A stretch of DNA of 11,539 bases from UBA5109 sp038148435 (lineage in GTDB: Bacteria > Pseudomonadota > Gammaproteobacteria > Pseudomonadales > Pseudohongiellaceae): NCBI GenBank assembly GCA_038148435.1, contig JAYQVM010000054.1, positions 1-11,539 of the forward strand. The letters are read 5' to 3'. Shown here in pieces: positions 1 to 6,462 of this stretch. The position numbers and the translations under genes are program-made. Within the stretch, counting starts at the first letter, position 1, and every line of letters starts with the position of its first letter. The notes below the pieces were generated by a model. It made no database searches, was not told where the DNA came from, and worked only from the letters and a program-made list of their open reading frames with translations.

Positions 1-1080
1 GGGCAGGCTGATATGCATGCCCTGAAAAAACTGGTCCGTCATGCCAAACATGAACTTTCCGAGCGGGAGCAGGTTGCGCTTACCTATGCCGGTTGGCAAG
101 GAACTCTAGATCGGGACACTTACCATCAGTTGATTGATCATTACATCGATGAGACTCTCAAGGCCTGTCGGCGGGTGCTACGTGATGCGCAAGTGAGCAT
201 TGAGGAAATCACGGATGTAGTACTAGTTGGTGGCTCGACCCGCTCTCCATGGGTACAGGAAAGAGTAGCCGGCTTTTTTCAGCGTGAGGTGCTGTATGAA
301 CTTGACCCGGATCAGGTGGTGGCACTCGGTGCAGCCATTCAGGCTGATTCCCTGGTCGGTAACAAATACGGCAAGGACCTCCTGCTGCTTGACGTCAACC
401 CACTTTCACTGGGTATAGAAACCATGGGTGGATTGATTGAAAAAATCATTCCACGGAATACCACTATTCCAGTGAGTCGGGCTCAGGAATTCACCACCTT
501 CAAAGACGGTCAAACCGTGATGTCCCTGCATGTGCTGCAGGGAGAGCGAGAGTTGGTAGAGGATTGCCGTTCACTGGCTTTCTTTGAGCTGCGGAATATT
601 CCTCCGATGGTCGCCGGTGCAGCACGCATCCGGGTAAGCTTTCAGGTCGATGCGGATGGGCTTTTGTTGGTTGAGGCCGAGGAACTCAGCTCGGGTGTTA
701 AAAGTAGCGTAGTGGTAAAACCGTCCTTCGGTTTGCAGGAAAGTGAAATCGAAAAGATGATCAGGGATTCACATGCGCAGGCTGGTCATGACAAGGAGAT
801 GCGACAATTAAAAGAAAATCAGGTTGAAGCTCTGCGAATTATCGAAGCCATAGAATCGGCATTGAGTATTGATGGAGAACTGCTCAGCAGCGAAGAGAGG
901 AAGATGCTGGAAGTGGGGCTGCGTGATTTGCAGGAAAGCCTATCATCTGATGATGCAGACCTCATTCACGACAACTCGGTTAAGCTGAATGAGCTCAGTA
1001 TGGAATTTGCTGCCCGCCGAATGGATACTCAAATTAAATCGGCTTTTGCCGGAAAAAAACTGGAAGAAATAGACCGCTGA
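1..1080 (+). CDS. hscA: Fe-S cluster assembly chaperone HscA (Hsp70 family), C-terminal part, 5' end outside window
   Basis: The reading frame is open from the first base, so the gene starts upstream; 359 residues are visible, a little over half of the roughly 620 expected. HscA is the specialised Hsp70 that, with HscB, acts on the scaffold IscU to release and transfer Fe-S clusters, using ATP in the cytoplasm. The visible part begins in the nucleotide-binding domain, with the phosphate/adenosine-side motif LVGGSTRSPWVQ (visible residues about 75-86) and the DPDQVVALGAAIQA stretch. The linker DLLLLDVNPLSLGIE follows (about 126-140), then the beta-sandwich substrate-binding domain and a charged helical lid to the end. 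The LLLDVNPLSLGIETMGG wording and the fdx-iscX neighbours separate it from DnaK. Its TGA shares one base with the fdx start, which indicates translational coupling. Family and role are from established knowledge; domain limits are approximate. Confidence 0.96.
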   Translation, partial: GQADMHALKKLVRHAKHELSEREQVALTYAGWQGTLDRDTYHQLIDHYIDETLKACRRVLRDAQVSIEEITDVVLVGGSTRSPWVQERVAGFFQREVLYELDPDQVVALGAAIQADSLVGNKYGKDLLLLDVNPLSLGIETMGGLIEKIIPRNTTIPVSRAQEFTTFKDGQTVMSLHVLQGERELVEDCRSLAFFELRNIPPMVAGAARIRVSFQVDADGLLLVEAEELSSGVKSSVVVKPSFGLQESEIEKMIRDSHAQAGHDKEMRQLKENQVEALRIIEAIESALSIDGELLSSEERKMLEVGLRDLQESLSSDDADLIHDNSVKLNELSMEFAARRMDTQIKSAFAGKKLEEIDR

Positions 1081-1418
1081 TGCCAATCATAAAATTTTTA
1101 CCCAATCCCGAGCGTTGTCCCGAAGGTGCCGAAGTCGAAGCACAGCCCGGTGAAAGTATTCTGGACGTTGCGCTGCGCAATGGTATCGACATCGAGCATG
1201 CCTGTGAGAAATCCTGTGCCTGTACGACTTGCCATGTCATTGTCCGTGAAGGCTTTGACTCTCTGCAGGAATCACAAGAAGATGAAGACGACATGCTGGA
1301 TAAAGCCTGGGGACTGGAGGCGGAATCCAGACTGGGTTGTCAAGCGCGTGTTGCCGACGAAGATTTGCTGGTCGAGATTCCCAAATACACCATCAACATG
1401 GTTTCAGAAACGCATTAA
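1080..1418 (+). CDS. fdx: [2Fe-2S] ferredoxin of the ISC system
   Basis: A 112-residue adrenodoxin-type ferredoxin, the usual length for Fdx of the isc operon. It supplies electrons during cluster assembly on IscU. The four expected cluster ligands are C42, C48, C51 and C87, at the same positions as in E. coli Fdx, and the additional conserved non-ligand C46 is also present (ACEKSCACTTCH, residues 41-52). An acidic stretch (ESQEDEDDM, about 64-72) resembles the partner-binding surface of this family. The ATG overlaps the hscA stop by one base (TGATG), so translation probably continues directly from hscA. It may also serve as an electron donor to Fe-S enzymes such as IspG, but that is inference. 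Confidence 0.97.
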   Translation: MPIIKFLPNPERCPEGAEVEAQPGESILDVALRNGIDIEHACEKSCACTTCHVIVREGFDSLQESQEDEDDMLDKAWGLEAESRLGCQARVADEDLLVEIPKYTINMVSETH

Positions 1419-1443
1419 GTCAATCCAAGGCAGGTAACAAGAT

Positions 1444-1635
1444 ATGAAATGGACTGATAGCCTAGAAATAGCCATTGCGCTGACAGAGTCGCACCCTGAT
1501 GTAGATCCGCAATATGTCAATTTTGTTGATCTGCATCGCTGGGTCTGTGAGCTGGATGAATTTGATGATGATCCGGATCGCAGTGGTGAGCGTGTACTCG
1601 AGGCCATACAAATGGCCTGGATCGATGAGGCCTAG
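1444..1635 (+). CDS. iscX: IscX, small acidic Fe-S assembly regulator
   Basis: A 63-residue acidic protein closely matching E. coli IscX (66 aa): KWTDS near the start, the core DLHRWVCELDEFDDDPDRS (about 29-47), and the ending WIDEA. IscX binds the desulfurase IscS and iron and modulates the rate of cluster assembly on IscU. The start codon follows AGG motifs (1428-1434) by about 9 bases, an acceptable ribosome binding site, and lies 25 bases after the fdx stop, so it belongs to the same transcript. It is the last gene of the isc cluster here; the next gene, ndk, has its own likely promoter. Confidence 0.95.
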   Translation: MKWTDSLEIAIALTESHPDVDPQYVNFVDLHRWVCELDEFDDDPDRSGERVLEAIQMAWIDEA

Positions 1636-1758
1636 CTTTTGCCGTGTATGGGTATTCTTCCTGGGCCAGCTTTAGTTGATTTGAGTCCATGCCTTGGTCA
1701 ACTGCCGACTGAGTATTCAGTTTTGGGGCTGAGGCTGGATCTAAGCCTCTAAAATTCA

Positions 1759-1787
1759 TACAAAAAACCTTCAAACAAGCGTATAAT
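1759..1787 (+). promoter_or_regulatory. Probable sigma70 promoter of ndk
   Basis: A perfect -10 hexamer TATAAT lies at 1782-1787. The best -35 at 17-base spacing is TACAAA (1759-1764), a weak match to TTGACA (3 of 6). The bases after the -10 are GC-rich (CCGCGC, 1788-1793) and the start of transcription would fall at about 1793-1796, leaving a leader of about 36-39 bases before the ndk ATG. A GC-rich discriminator is a known feature of promoters repressed by ppGpp and DksA; applying that here is inference. Confidence 0.6.
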
Positions 1788-1820
1788 CCGCGCTCTTTGT
1801 TGTGAGTGGCTTTAAATTTA

Positions 1821-1824
1821 GGAG
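1821..1824 (+). promoter_or_regulatory. Shine-Dalgarno site that fixes the ndk start
   Basis: GGAG sits 7 bases before the ATG at 1832. An in-frame GTG at 1802 would add ten residues that are not part of the Ndk fold and would place this motif inside the coding sequence, so the ATG is the supported start. Confidence 0.85.
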
Positions 1825-1831
1825 TAAAAAA

Positions 1832-2263
1832 ATGGCGCTTGAACGAACTTTATCAATTATCAAGCCCGATGCCGTGGGAAAAAATGTCATTGGAGAAATC
1901 ATCAGTCGCTTTGAAAACGGCGGATTGAGGGTTGTCGCCGCTAAAATGTTACAGCTGGACGAAGCACTTGCTGGTGGTTTTTATGCTGAGCACCAAGGTA
2001 AAAGCTTCTATGCTGACCTGATTGAATTCATGACTTCGGGTCCTGTCATCGTTCAGGTGCTGGAGGGTGAAAATGCCATCGCCCGTAACCGCGAGTTAAT
2101 GGGCGCGACCAATCCTGCCGAAGCAGCACCGGGTAGTATCCGTGCGGATTTTGCAAATTCAATTGATGCCAATGCCGTGCATGGCTCTGACTCGCCAAGT
2201 TCAGCTGAACGTGAAGTGAATTATTTTTTTAAAGCTGAGGAAATCTGTCCTCGCTTGTTTTAG
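1832..2263 (+). CDS. ndk: Nucleoside diphosphate kinase
   Basis: A 143-residue protein, exactly the length of E. coli Ndk. It transfers the gamma phosphate of ATP to other nucleoside diphosphates through a phosphohistidine, balancing NTP and dNTP pools in the cytoplasm. The active-site motif NAVHGSDS carries the phosphorylated His at residue 117. The N-terminal ERTLSIIKPDAV motif has the nucleotide-contacting K11, and the family stretch RELMGATNPAEAAPGSIRADF (from residue 87) is intact. The start at 1832 is set by the preceding GGAG and by the family N-terminus MALERTLSI. A probable promoter stands just upstream, so ndk is likely the first gene of the ndk-rlmN unit; rlmN begins 48 bases after its stop. 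Confidence 0.97.
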   Translation: MALERTLSIIKPDAVGKNVIGEIISRFENGGLRVVAAKMLQLDEALAGGFYAEHQGKSFYADLIEFMTSGPVIVQVLEGENAIARNRELMGATNPAEAAPGSIRADFANSIDANAVHGSDSPSSAEREVNYFFKAEEICPRLF

Positions 2264-2277
2264 TGGCTCACTGACAA

Positions 2278-2302
2278 CAGGAAACACTTTCCTGGATTCC
2301 AG
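2278..2302 (+). promoter_or_regulatory. Two overlapping short hairpins in the rlmN leader
   Basis: CAGGAAA (2278-2284) and TTTCCTG (2288-2294) form a perfect 7-bp stem with a 3-base loop. CTGG (2292-2295) and CCAG (2299-2302) form a second, weaker stem that shares bases 2292-2294 with the first and covers the start of the rlmN Shine-Dalgarno motif (AGAGG, 2301-2305). No T-run follows, so this is not an intrinsic terminator. A role in tuning rlmN translation or RNA processing is possible but untested. Confidence 0.3.
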
Positions 2303-2311
2303 AGGCAATTT

Positions 2312-3442
2312 ATGCCAACAGAGCGCATCAATTTACTTGGTTTAAGTAAAAAAGGGATGGAGACCTTTCTTCAGTCAATCGGAGAAAGGCCTTTTCGCGC
2401 TATACAGCTGATGAAATGGATTCATCAGCAGGGCGTCACTGATTTTGATGCCATGAGCAATATCAGCAAATCCCTGCGCGAACAGTTAAAAGAATGTGCC
2501 CAGATCAAGCCGCCGAAAATTAAAGACTGTTTTGCTGCAAAAGACGGCTGCTTTAAATGGATTATTGAAGTTGTCAGCGGCAGTTCCGTTGAAACGGTAT
2601 TTATTCCTGAAGCCGGCCGCGGCACCTTATGTATTTCATCACAGGCAGGTTGCAGTCTTGACTGTAGCTTCTGTGCGACAGGCAAACAGGGGTTCAATAG
2701 TAACCTGACTACTGCTGAAATTATCGGACAACTATGGCTGGTAAATCAGGCATTCAATACCTTTGGTACCAAAACGCCACGTAAAGTGACAAATGTGGTG
2801 ATGATGGGGATGGGTGAGCCACTGATGAATTTTGAGAATGTCATGGACGCTGTGAGTTTAATGATGGAAGACAACTGCTACGGTCTTTCAAAGCGCCGGG
2901 TAACGATCAGCACCTCCGGTGTGGTGCCCAAAATTTATGAAATGCAAAAATACACAGATGCGTCCATTGCGGTTTCCCTGCATGCTCCCAACGACACATT
3001 ACGCAGTGAGATTGTTCCCATCAACCGGAAATATCCCATCAGTGAATTGTTGGATAGCGTCAATGCCTATCTGGAATCGTTTCCGGACAGTCGCGTGGCA
3101 ACCATTGAGTATATCCTGATATCCGGTGTGAATGATCACCGACAGCATGCCCGAGAGCTGGCTGAACTGTTGCGCAACACTCCATGCAAAATAAACCTGA
3201 TTCCCTTCAATCCCTTTGCGGGAACTGATTACAAACGCTCAAGTGATTCTGCTGTCAGTAATTTTCGTAAAATTCTGCAGAATGAGGGCTATGTGGTCAC
3301 AGTCCGGACGACTCGCGGTGATGAAATCGGCGCTGCCTGTGGCCAGTTGGTGGGGCAGGTTGATGACATGACCCGCAGAAATGCGAGATACCTTGCACAG
3401 CGGGAACAAAGCACTTATGTTCAGCCTCTAAAAGTTCAATAA
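2312..3442 (+). CDS. rlmN: Dual-specificity 23S rRNA (A2503-C2) / tRNA (A37-C2) methyltransferase RlmN
   Basis: A 376-residue radical SAM enzyme, close to the E. coli length (384 aa). It methylates C2 of A2503 in 23S rRNA and A37 of some tRNAs, which affects translational accuracy. The radical SAM cluster motif CSLDCSFC gives C114, C118 and C121. C107 and C343 correspond to the methyl-carrying and resolving cysteines (E. coli C118 and C355). Other conserved blocks include MMGMGEPLMN (164-173), ISTSGVVPK, SLHAPNDTLR (222-231) and the C-terminal TTRGDEIGAACGQL. AGAGG (2301-2305) lies 6 bases before the ATG. The presence of both mechanistic cysteines and the ndk-rodZ context support RlmN. Cfr is related but less likely at this core locus. 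Confidence 0.97.
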   Translation: MPTERINLLGLSKKGMETFLQSIGERPFRAIQLMKWIHQQGVTDFDAMSNISKSLREQLKECAQIKPPKIKDCFAAKDGCFKWIIEVVSGSSVETVFIPEAGRGTLCISSQAGCSLDCSFCATGKQGFNSNLTTAEIIGQLWLVNQAFNTFGTKTPRKVTNVVMMGMGEPLMNFENVMDAVSLMMEDNCYGLSKRRVTISTSGVVPKIYEMQKYTDASIAVSLHAPNDTLRSEIVPINRKYPISELLDSVNAYLESFPDSRVATIEYILISGVNDHRQHARELAELLRNTPCKINLIPFNPFAGTDYKRSSDSAVSNFRKILQNEGYVVTVRTTRGDEIGAACGQLVGQVDDMTRRNARYLAQREQSTYVQPLKVQ

Positions 3443-3542
3443 TATGTTAGGCTAGAGTCTTTTAGTAAATAATGAATATGCTGCTTTGCTGGCAGAAAAA
3501 TTCCCCGATTCAACTAAGTATGCGCTTTACCGGCAACTGATA
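3443..3542 (+). other. Gap between rlmN and rodZ, with a possible 22-codon leader ORF
   Basis: This 100-base spacer sits where pseudomonads carry pilF. No pilF remnant is visible. ATG at 3472 opens a 22-residue frame (MNMLLCWQKNS...) that ends with TGA at 3538-3540, two bases before the rodZ ATG at 3543, a spacing that would allow translational coupling. It has no clear ribosome binding site and matches nothing I recognise, so coding status is doubtful. No convincing promoter is visible; TATGTT at 3443-3448 is a weak -10 match without a good -35. Confidence 0.3.
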
Positions 3543-4040
3543 ATGAGTGAGCAACTTGAGGAAAATACGCAGGACGCATCTTGCAAAGATGAGCGAGATC
3601 TGTGGCCATCGCCTGGCGCAAAATTAAAGAAGTTGCGTGAGGAAATGGGCTGCTCACTTGAACGTGTGTCGGAATCACTTTACATCACCGTGCATTACGT
3701 CAAGGCTCTTGAGAATGATGAGTATAACAAGCTGCCCGGTGCCACATTTACCAAGGGCTACTTCAAGTCTTATGCCCAGTTTTTAGGAGCTGATGTTGAT
3801 GAAGTTCTTACCTGTTATCAGAATTTCGTGACAGCAAGTGAAGATTCCGTCAAGCAGGAAAATGAAGCCAGAAAGGCAAAGAGTAATAAGAAAATAATTG
3901 TATGGGTTTTGCTTGCATTTATATTGCTGGCTGTGGTGCTGGGTTTGGCAATGCGGTTTACTGGTAAAGTCAACGCCAAGGGCTCCAACCCATTTATCAG
4001 CATGAGTACACTAACTAAAAAAACTCCAGATAATAAGTGA
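3543..4040 (+). CDS. rodZ: RodZ-like helix-turn-helix membrane protein, short form lacking the periplasmic domain
   Basis: A 165-residue RodZ homolog. RodZ links the actin-like MreB to the cell-wall elongation complex and is needed for rod shape in many bacteria. An Xre-like helix-turn-helix domain (about 22-92) contains the family blocks GAKLKKLREEMGCSLERVSESLYI and YVKALENDEYNKLPGATFTKGYFKSYAQFLG. A basic patch (RKAKSNKK, 110-117) precedes one membrane helix (about 118-138), giving the expected N-in, C-out topology. After the helix only about 26 residues remain, whereas E. coli RodZ (337 aa) has a long linker and a folded DUF4115 domain. ispG begins three bases after the stop, so nothing is hidden by a frameshift. 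The ATG at 3543 is preferred over an in-frame TTG at 3486, though neither has a strong ribosome binding site. Identity is strong; retained function is inference. Confidence 0.85.
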   Translation: MSEQLEENTQDASCKDERDLWPSPGAKLKKLREEMGCSLERVSESLYITVHYVKALENDEYNKLPGATFTKGYFKSYAQFLGADVDEVLTCYQNFVTASEDSVKQENEARKAKSNKKIIVWVLLAFILLAVVLGLAMRFTGKVNAKGSNPFISMSTLTKKTPDNK

Positions 4041-4043
4041 ATC

Positions 4044-5171
4044 ATGATTACTGAAAGTCCGATAAAACGCCGTAAGACCCGGCAGATAATGGTAGGGGAT
4101 GTGCCTGTTGGTGGAGATGCGCCAATAGCCGTTCAAAGCATGACCAATACCAATACCTGCGATGTTGATCTGACTCTTGCACAGATTCGCTCACTGGAAA
4201 AAGTGGGTGTTGATATTGTAAGGGTTTCTGTTCCTACGATGGAGGCTGCCGATGCCTTCAAGCAAATTCGCGATGCCGCCAGGGTGCCAATCATTGCTGA
4301 TATCCATTTCGATCACAAGATAGCTCTCAAGGTACTTGATAGCGGTGTCGACTGCCTGCGTATAAATCCTGGCAATATCGGTCGAGAAGATAAAATCCGT
4401 GCCGTCATTGAGTCCGCCAGGGATAAACAGGTTCCCTTGCGAATCGGTGTTAATGCCGGTTCACTTGGCAAGGAATTGCTGCGTAAGTACGGGGAGCCTA
4501 ATGCCGATGCCCTAGTAGAGTCGGCCTTGCGCCAGATCGACATCCTGGATTCGTATGACTTTCAAGACTTCAAAGTGAGCATGAAAGCATCGGAAATATT
4601 CATGACGGTGGATGCATATCGCAAACTGTCGCCGCAGATTGAACAGCCCATGCATCTGGGCATCACTGAAGCTGGAGGTTTGCGTGCCGGGACGGTCAAG
4701 TCATCCATCGGACTGGGCCTGCTGTTGATGGACGGCATCGGTGATACTATTCGCATATCGCTGGCGGCAGATCCGGTCGAGGAAGTCAAAGCCGGATTTG
4801 AAATTCTCAAGAGCCTTCGTCTGCGGAAAAAAGGGGTCAATCTGGTCGCCTGTCCAAGCTGCTCACGGCAGAATTTTGACGTGATTGCCACGGTCAATGA
4901 ACTGGAATCCCGTCTGGAAGACATCACGACGCCAGTGCATGTTTCCGTGGTAGGCTGTATCGTGAACGGTCCGGGTGAGGCACGAATTGCCGATATTGGA
5001 CTGACCGGCGCCACCCCGGTCAATATGTCCTATATCAATGGGCAGACCAGTCACAAGATCAACAATGAAAACCTGGTCGATGAACTCGAAGCGATGGTAC
5101 GTGCCAAAGTCGCAGAAATTGAAGCCGGACAGGCATCGCCTGAGCCCTTAAAGAACACGGGAAGTAACTAG
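4044..5171 (+). CDS. ispG: 4-hydroxy-3-methylbut-2-en-1-yl diphosphate synthase (MEP pathway)
   Basis: A 375-residue protein, essentially the length of E. coli IspG (372 aa). It reduces the cyclic diphosphate MEcPP to HMBPP, the penultimate step of the MEP isoprenoid pathway, using a [4Fe-4S] cluster and electrons from flavodoxin or ferredoxin. The cluster ligands C270 and C273 (ACPSCSRQ) and C305 (VVGCIVNGPGEA) and the catalytic-site E312 fall at the same numbers as in E. coli. The N-terminal TIM-barrel region shows IAVQSMTNTNTCDVDLT, LRINPGNIG and HLGITEAGG. The start is three bases after the rodZ stop with only a weak ribosome binding site, which suggests coupling to rodZ. Its TAG is one base from the hisS start. 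Confidence 0.97.
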   Translation: MITESPIKRRKTRQIMVGDVPVGGDAPIAVQSMTNTNTCDVDLTLAQIRSLEKVGVDIVRVSVPTMEAADAFKQIRDAARVPIIADIHFDHKIALKVLDSGVDCLRINPGNIGREDKIRAVIESARDKQVPLRIGVNAGSLGKELLRKYGEPNADALVESALRQIDILDSYDFQDFKVSMKASEIFMTVDAYRKLSPQIEQPMHLGITEAGGLRAGTVKSSIGLGLLLMDGIGDTIRISLAADPVEEVKAGFEILKSLRLRKKGVNLVACPSCSRQNFDVIATVNELESRLEDITTPVHVSVVGCIVNGPGEARIADIGLTGATPVNMSYINGQTSHKINNENLVDELEAMVRAKVAEIEAGQASPEPLKNTGSN

Positions 5172-5172
5172 C

Positions 5173-6453
5173 TTGTCGAAACAGAAGATACAGGCTATTC
5201 GCGGTATGAATGATGTGTTACCGACAGAAAGCCCACACTGGCAATACCTGGAAAAAGTGATTCAGCACCTGATGGCGGCCTATGCCTATCAGGAGATCCG
5301 TTTTCCTGTTTTGGAGCAGACCCAGCTTTTCAAGCGCTCCATTGGTGATGCCACGGACATCGTGGAAAAAGAGATGTACACCTTTGAGGACCGTAACGGG
5401 GACAGCCTGAGTCTCCGTCCAGAGGGAACAGCCTCCTGTGTCCGTGCAGCAGAACAACATGGCCTTTTATACAACAAGGTTCAGAAACTCTGGTATCTGG
5501 GTGCCATGTACCGTCATGAACGCCCCCAAAAAGGCCGTTACCGGCAGTTTTCACAGTTTGGTGTGGAAGCTTTTGGTATGTCGGGTATTGCCATCGAAGC
5601 AGAGATGATTCTGCTCAGTGCCCGTCTTTGGCAGACGCTGGGAATTGAAGAATTCCTCAACCTGGAGATCAATAATCTCGGGACCCCGGCTAACCGTATT
5701 GCCTACAGCCAGGCTCTGCGTGCTTACCTGGAGTCCCATAAAGCCAAGTTGGATGATGACAGCCAGCGCCGGCTGGAAACCAATGTCATGCGTATTCTGG
5801 ATAGCAAAAGCCCGCAGACGCAGGCTGTTTTGGAGCAGGCCCCGCGCCTTGCTGACTATATCGATGATGCTTCCCAACAGGGCTTCCAGAGCTTACTGGA
5901 TCTGCTGGCAGCTCAGGGTATTCAGACCCGTATTAATACCCGCCTGGTTCGTGGTCTGGATTATTACAATGGCATGGTATTCGAATGGACCACAGATAAA
6001 CTGGGCGCACAGGCAACGGTCTGTGCCGGCGGTCGTTACGATGGCCTGGTCAAACAGCTGGGCGGGGCCGATACACCTGCAGTCGGTTTCGCCATGGGCA
6101 TGGAGAGGGTACTTCTCATACTGCAGGAGCTGACAAAATTGCCGTCTAGCCTGGAAAAGCAGGTAGATGTTTTTATTGCCATTATTGGTGAGGAGAATAT
6201 CCTGCGAGGCTTGGCGCTAGCGGAAAAGCTTCGGCAGAAAAATCCGGCATTAAGAGTTTTGACCCACTGTGCTGGCGGCAAATATAATAGCCAGCTCAAA
6301 AAAGCCTATGCCACTCAGGCCCCCTGGGCCCTGGTGCTGGAAGGCAATGAAATCAAGCTGAAAATGCTCGATGATGACGGTCAGTCAAGCACACTGGCGG
6401 AAAAGGACGTCGCAGACCGGATTACAACACTATTTAATGATGCAGGCGCTTAG
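5173..6453 (+). CDS. hisS: Histidyl-tRNA synthetase, TTG start
   Basis: A 426-residue class II aminoacyl-tRNA synthetase (E. coli HisRS is 424 aa) that charges tRNA-His. Motif 2 is RHERPQKGRYRQF (114-126). The histidine-specific motifs LVRGLDYYNGMVFEW (258-272) and AGGRYDGLVKQLGG (285-298) are present, and motif 3 is GFAMGMER (305-312). The C-terminal anticodon-binding domain (about 330-426) contains THCAGGKYNSQLKKA. The start must be the TTG at 5173, because the family N-terminus KIQAIRGMNDVLP begins four residues later; the first ATG in frame, at G-M-N-D, would delete the conserved IRGM start. GGGAAG (5159-5164), inside the end of ispG, is a plausible ribosome binding site, and the one-base gap suggests coupling. 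Confidence 0.96.
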   Translation: MSKQKIQAIRGMNDVLPTESPHWQYLEKVIQHLMAAYAYQEIRFPVLEQTQLFKRSIGDATDIVEKEMYTFEDRNGDSLSLRPEGTASCVRAAEQHGLLYNKVQKLWYLGAMYRHERPQKGRYRQFSQFGVEAFGMSGIAIEAEMILLSARLWQTLGIEEFLNLEINNLGTPANRIAYSQALRAYLESHKAKLDDDSQRRLETNVMRILDSKSPQTQAVLEQAPRLADYIDDASQQGFQSLLDLLAAQGIQTRINTRLVRGLDYYNGMVFEWTTDKLGAQATVCAGGRYDGLVKQLGGADTPAVGFAMGMERVLLILQELTKLPSSLEKQVDVFIAIIGEENILRGLALAEKLRQKNPALRVLTHCAGGKYNSQLKKAYATQAPWALVLEGNEIKLKMLDDDGQSSTLAEKDVADRITTLFNDAGA

Positions 6454-6456
6454 GAG
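6452..6456 (+). promoter_or_regulatory. Shine-Dalgarno site supporting the yfgM TTG start
   Basis: AGGAG overlaps the hisS stop codon (TAG at 6451-6453) and lies 6 bases before the TTG at 6463. This strong site is the main evidence that yfgM starts with TTG. Confidence 0.85.
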
Positions 6457-6462
6457 CATATT

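Larger units (their letters stand above)
1636..1831 (+). other. Intergenic region between iscX and ndk
   Basis: This 196-base gap marks the break between the isc operon and the next transcription unit. It contains a 6-bp inverted repeat with a 7-base loop (GAGGCT at 1731-1736, AGCCTC at 1744-1749), and a longer-looped repeat AGTTGA/TCAACT (1674-1679, 1698-1703). Neither is followed by a run of T, so I do not call an intrinsic terminator for iscX. The promoter of ndk is near the right-hand end. In E. coli pepB lies between iscX and ndk; no peptidase remnant is visible here. Confidence 0.7.

Noticed and set aside
1731..1749. Inverted repeat GAGGCT/AGCCTC as an iscX terminator
   Set aside because: The stem is 6 bp and is followed by TAAAATT rather than a T-run.
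1802..1831. Upstream in-frame GTG as an alternative ndk start
   Set aside because: It would add ten residues outside the Ndk family N-terminus, and the GGAG at 1821-1824 correctly positions the ATG at 1832.
2237..2260. Hairpin GAGGA/TCCTC followed by GCTTGTTTT as a terminator of ndk
   Set aside because: The stem is only 5 bp, lies inside the ndk coding sequence, and the T-run is interrupted and separated from the stem.
3486..3542. Upstream in-frame TTG as the rodZ start
   Set aside because: It has no ribosome binding site and adds 19 residues with no family similarity; the ATG at 3543 gives a normal RodZ-like start.
4562..5023. 153-codon - strand frame opposite ispG
   Set aside because: It is a shadow of the conserved IspG frame, with a low-complexity Ser/Arg/Pro-rich translation and no motif.
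5618..6133. 171-codon + strand frame within hisS
   Set aside because: It is an out-of-frame reading of the catalytic and motif region of HisRS, rich in Trp and Arg, with no independent support.
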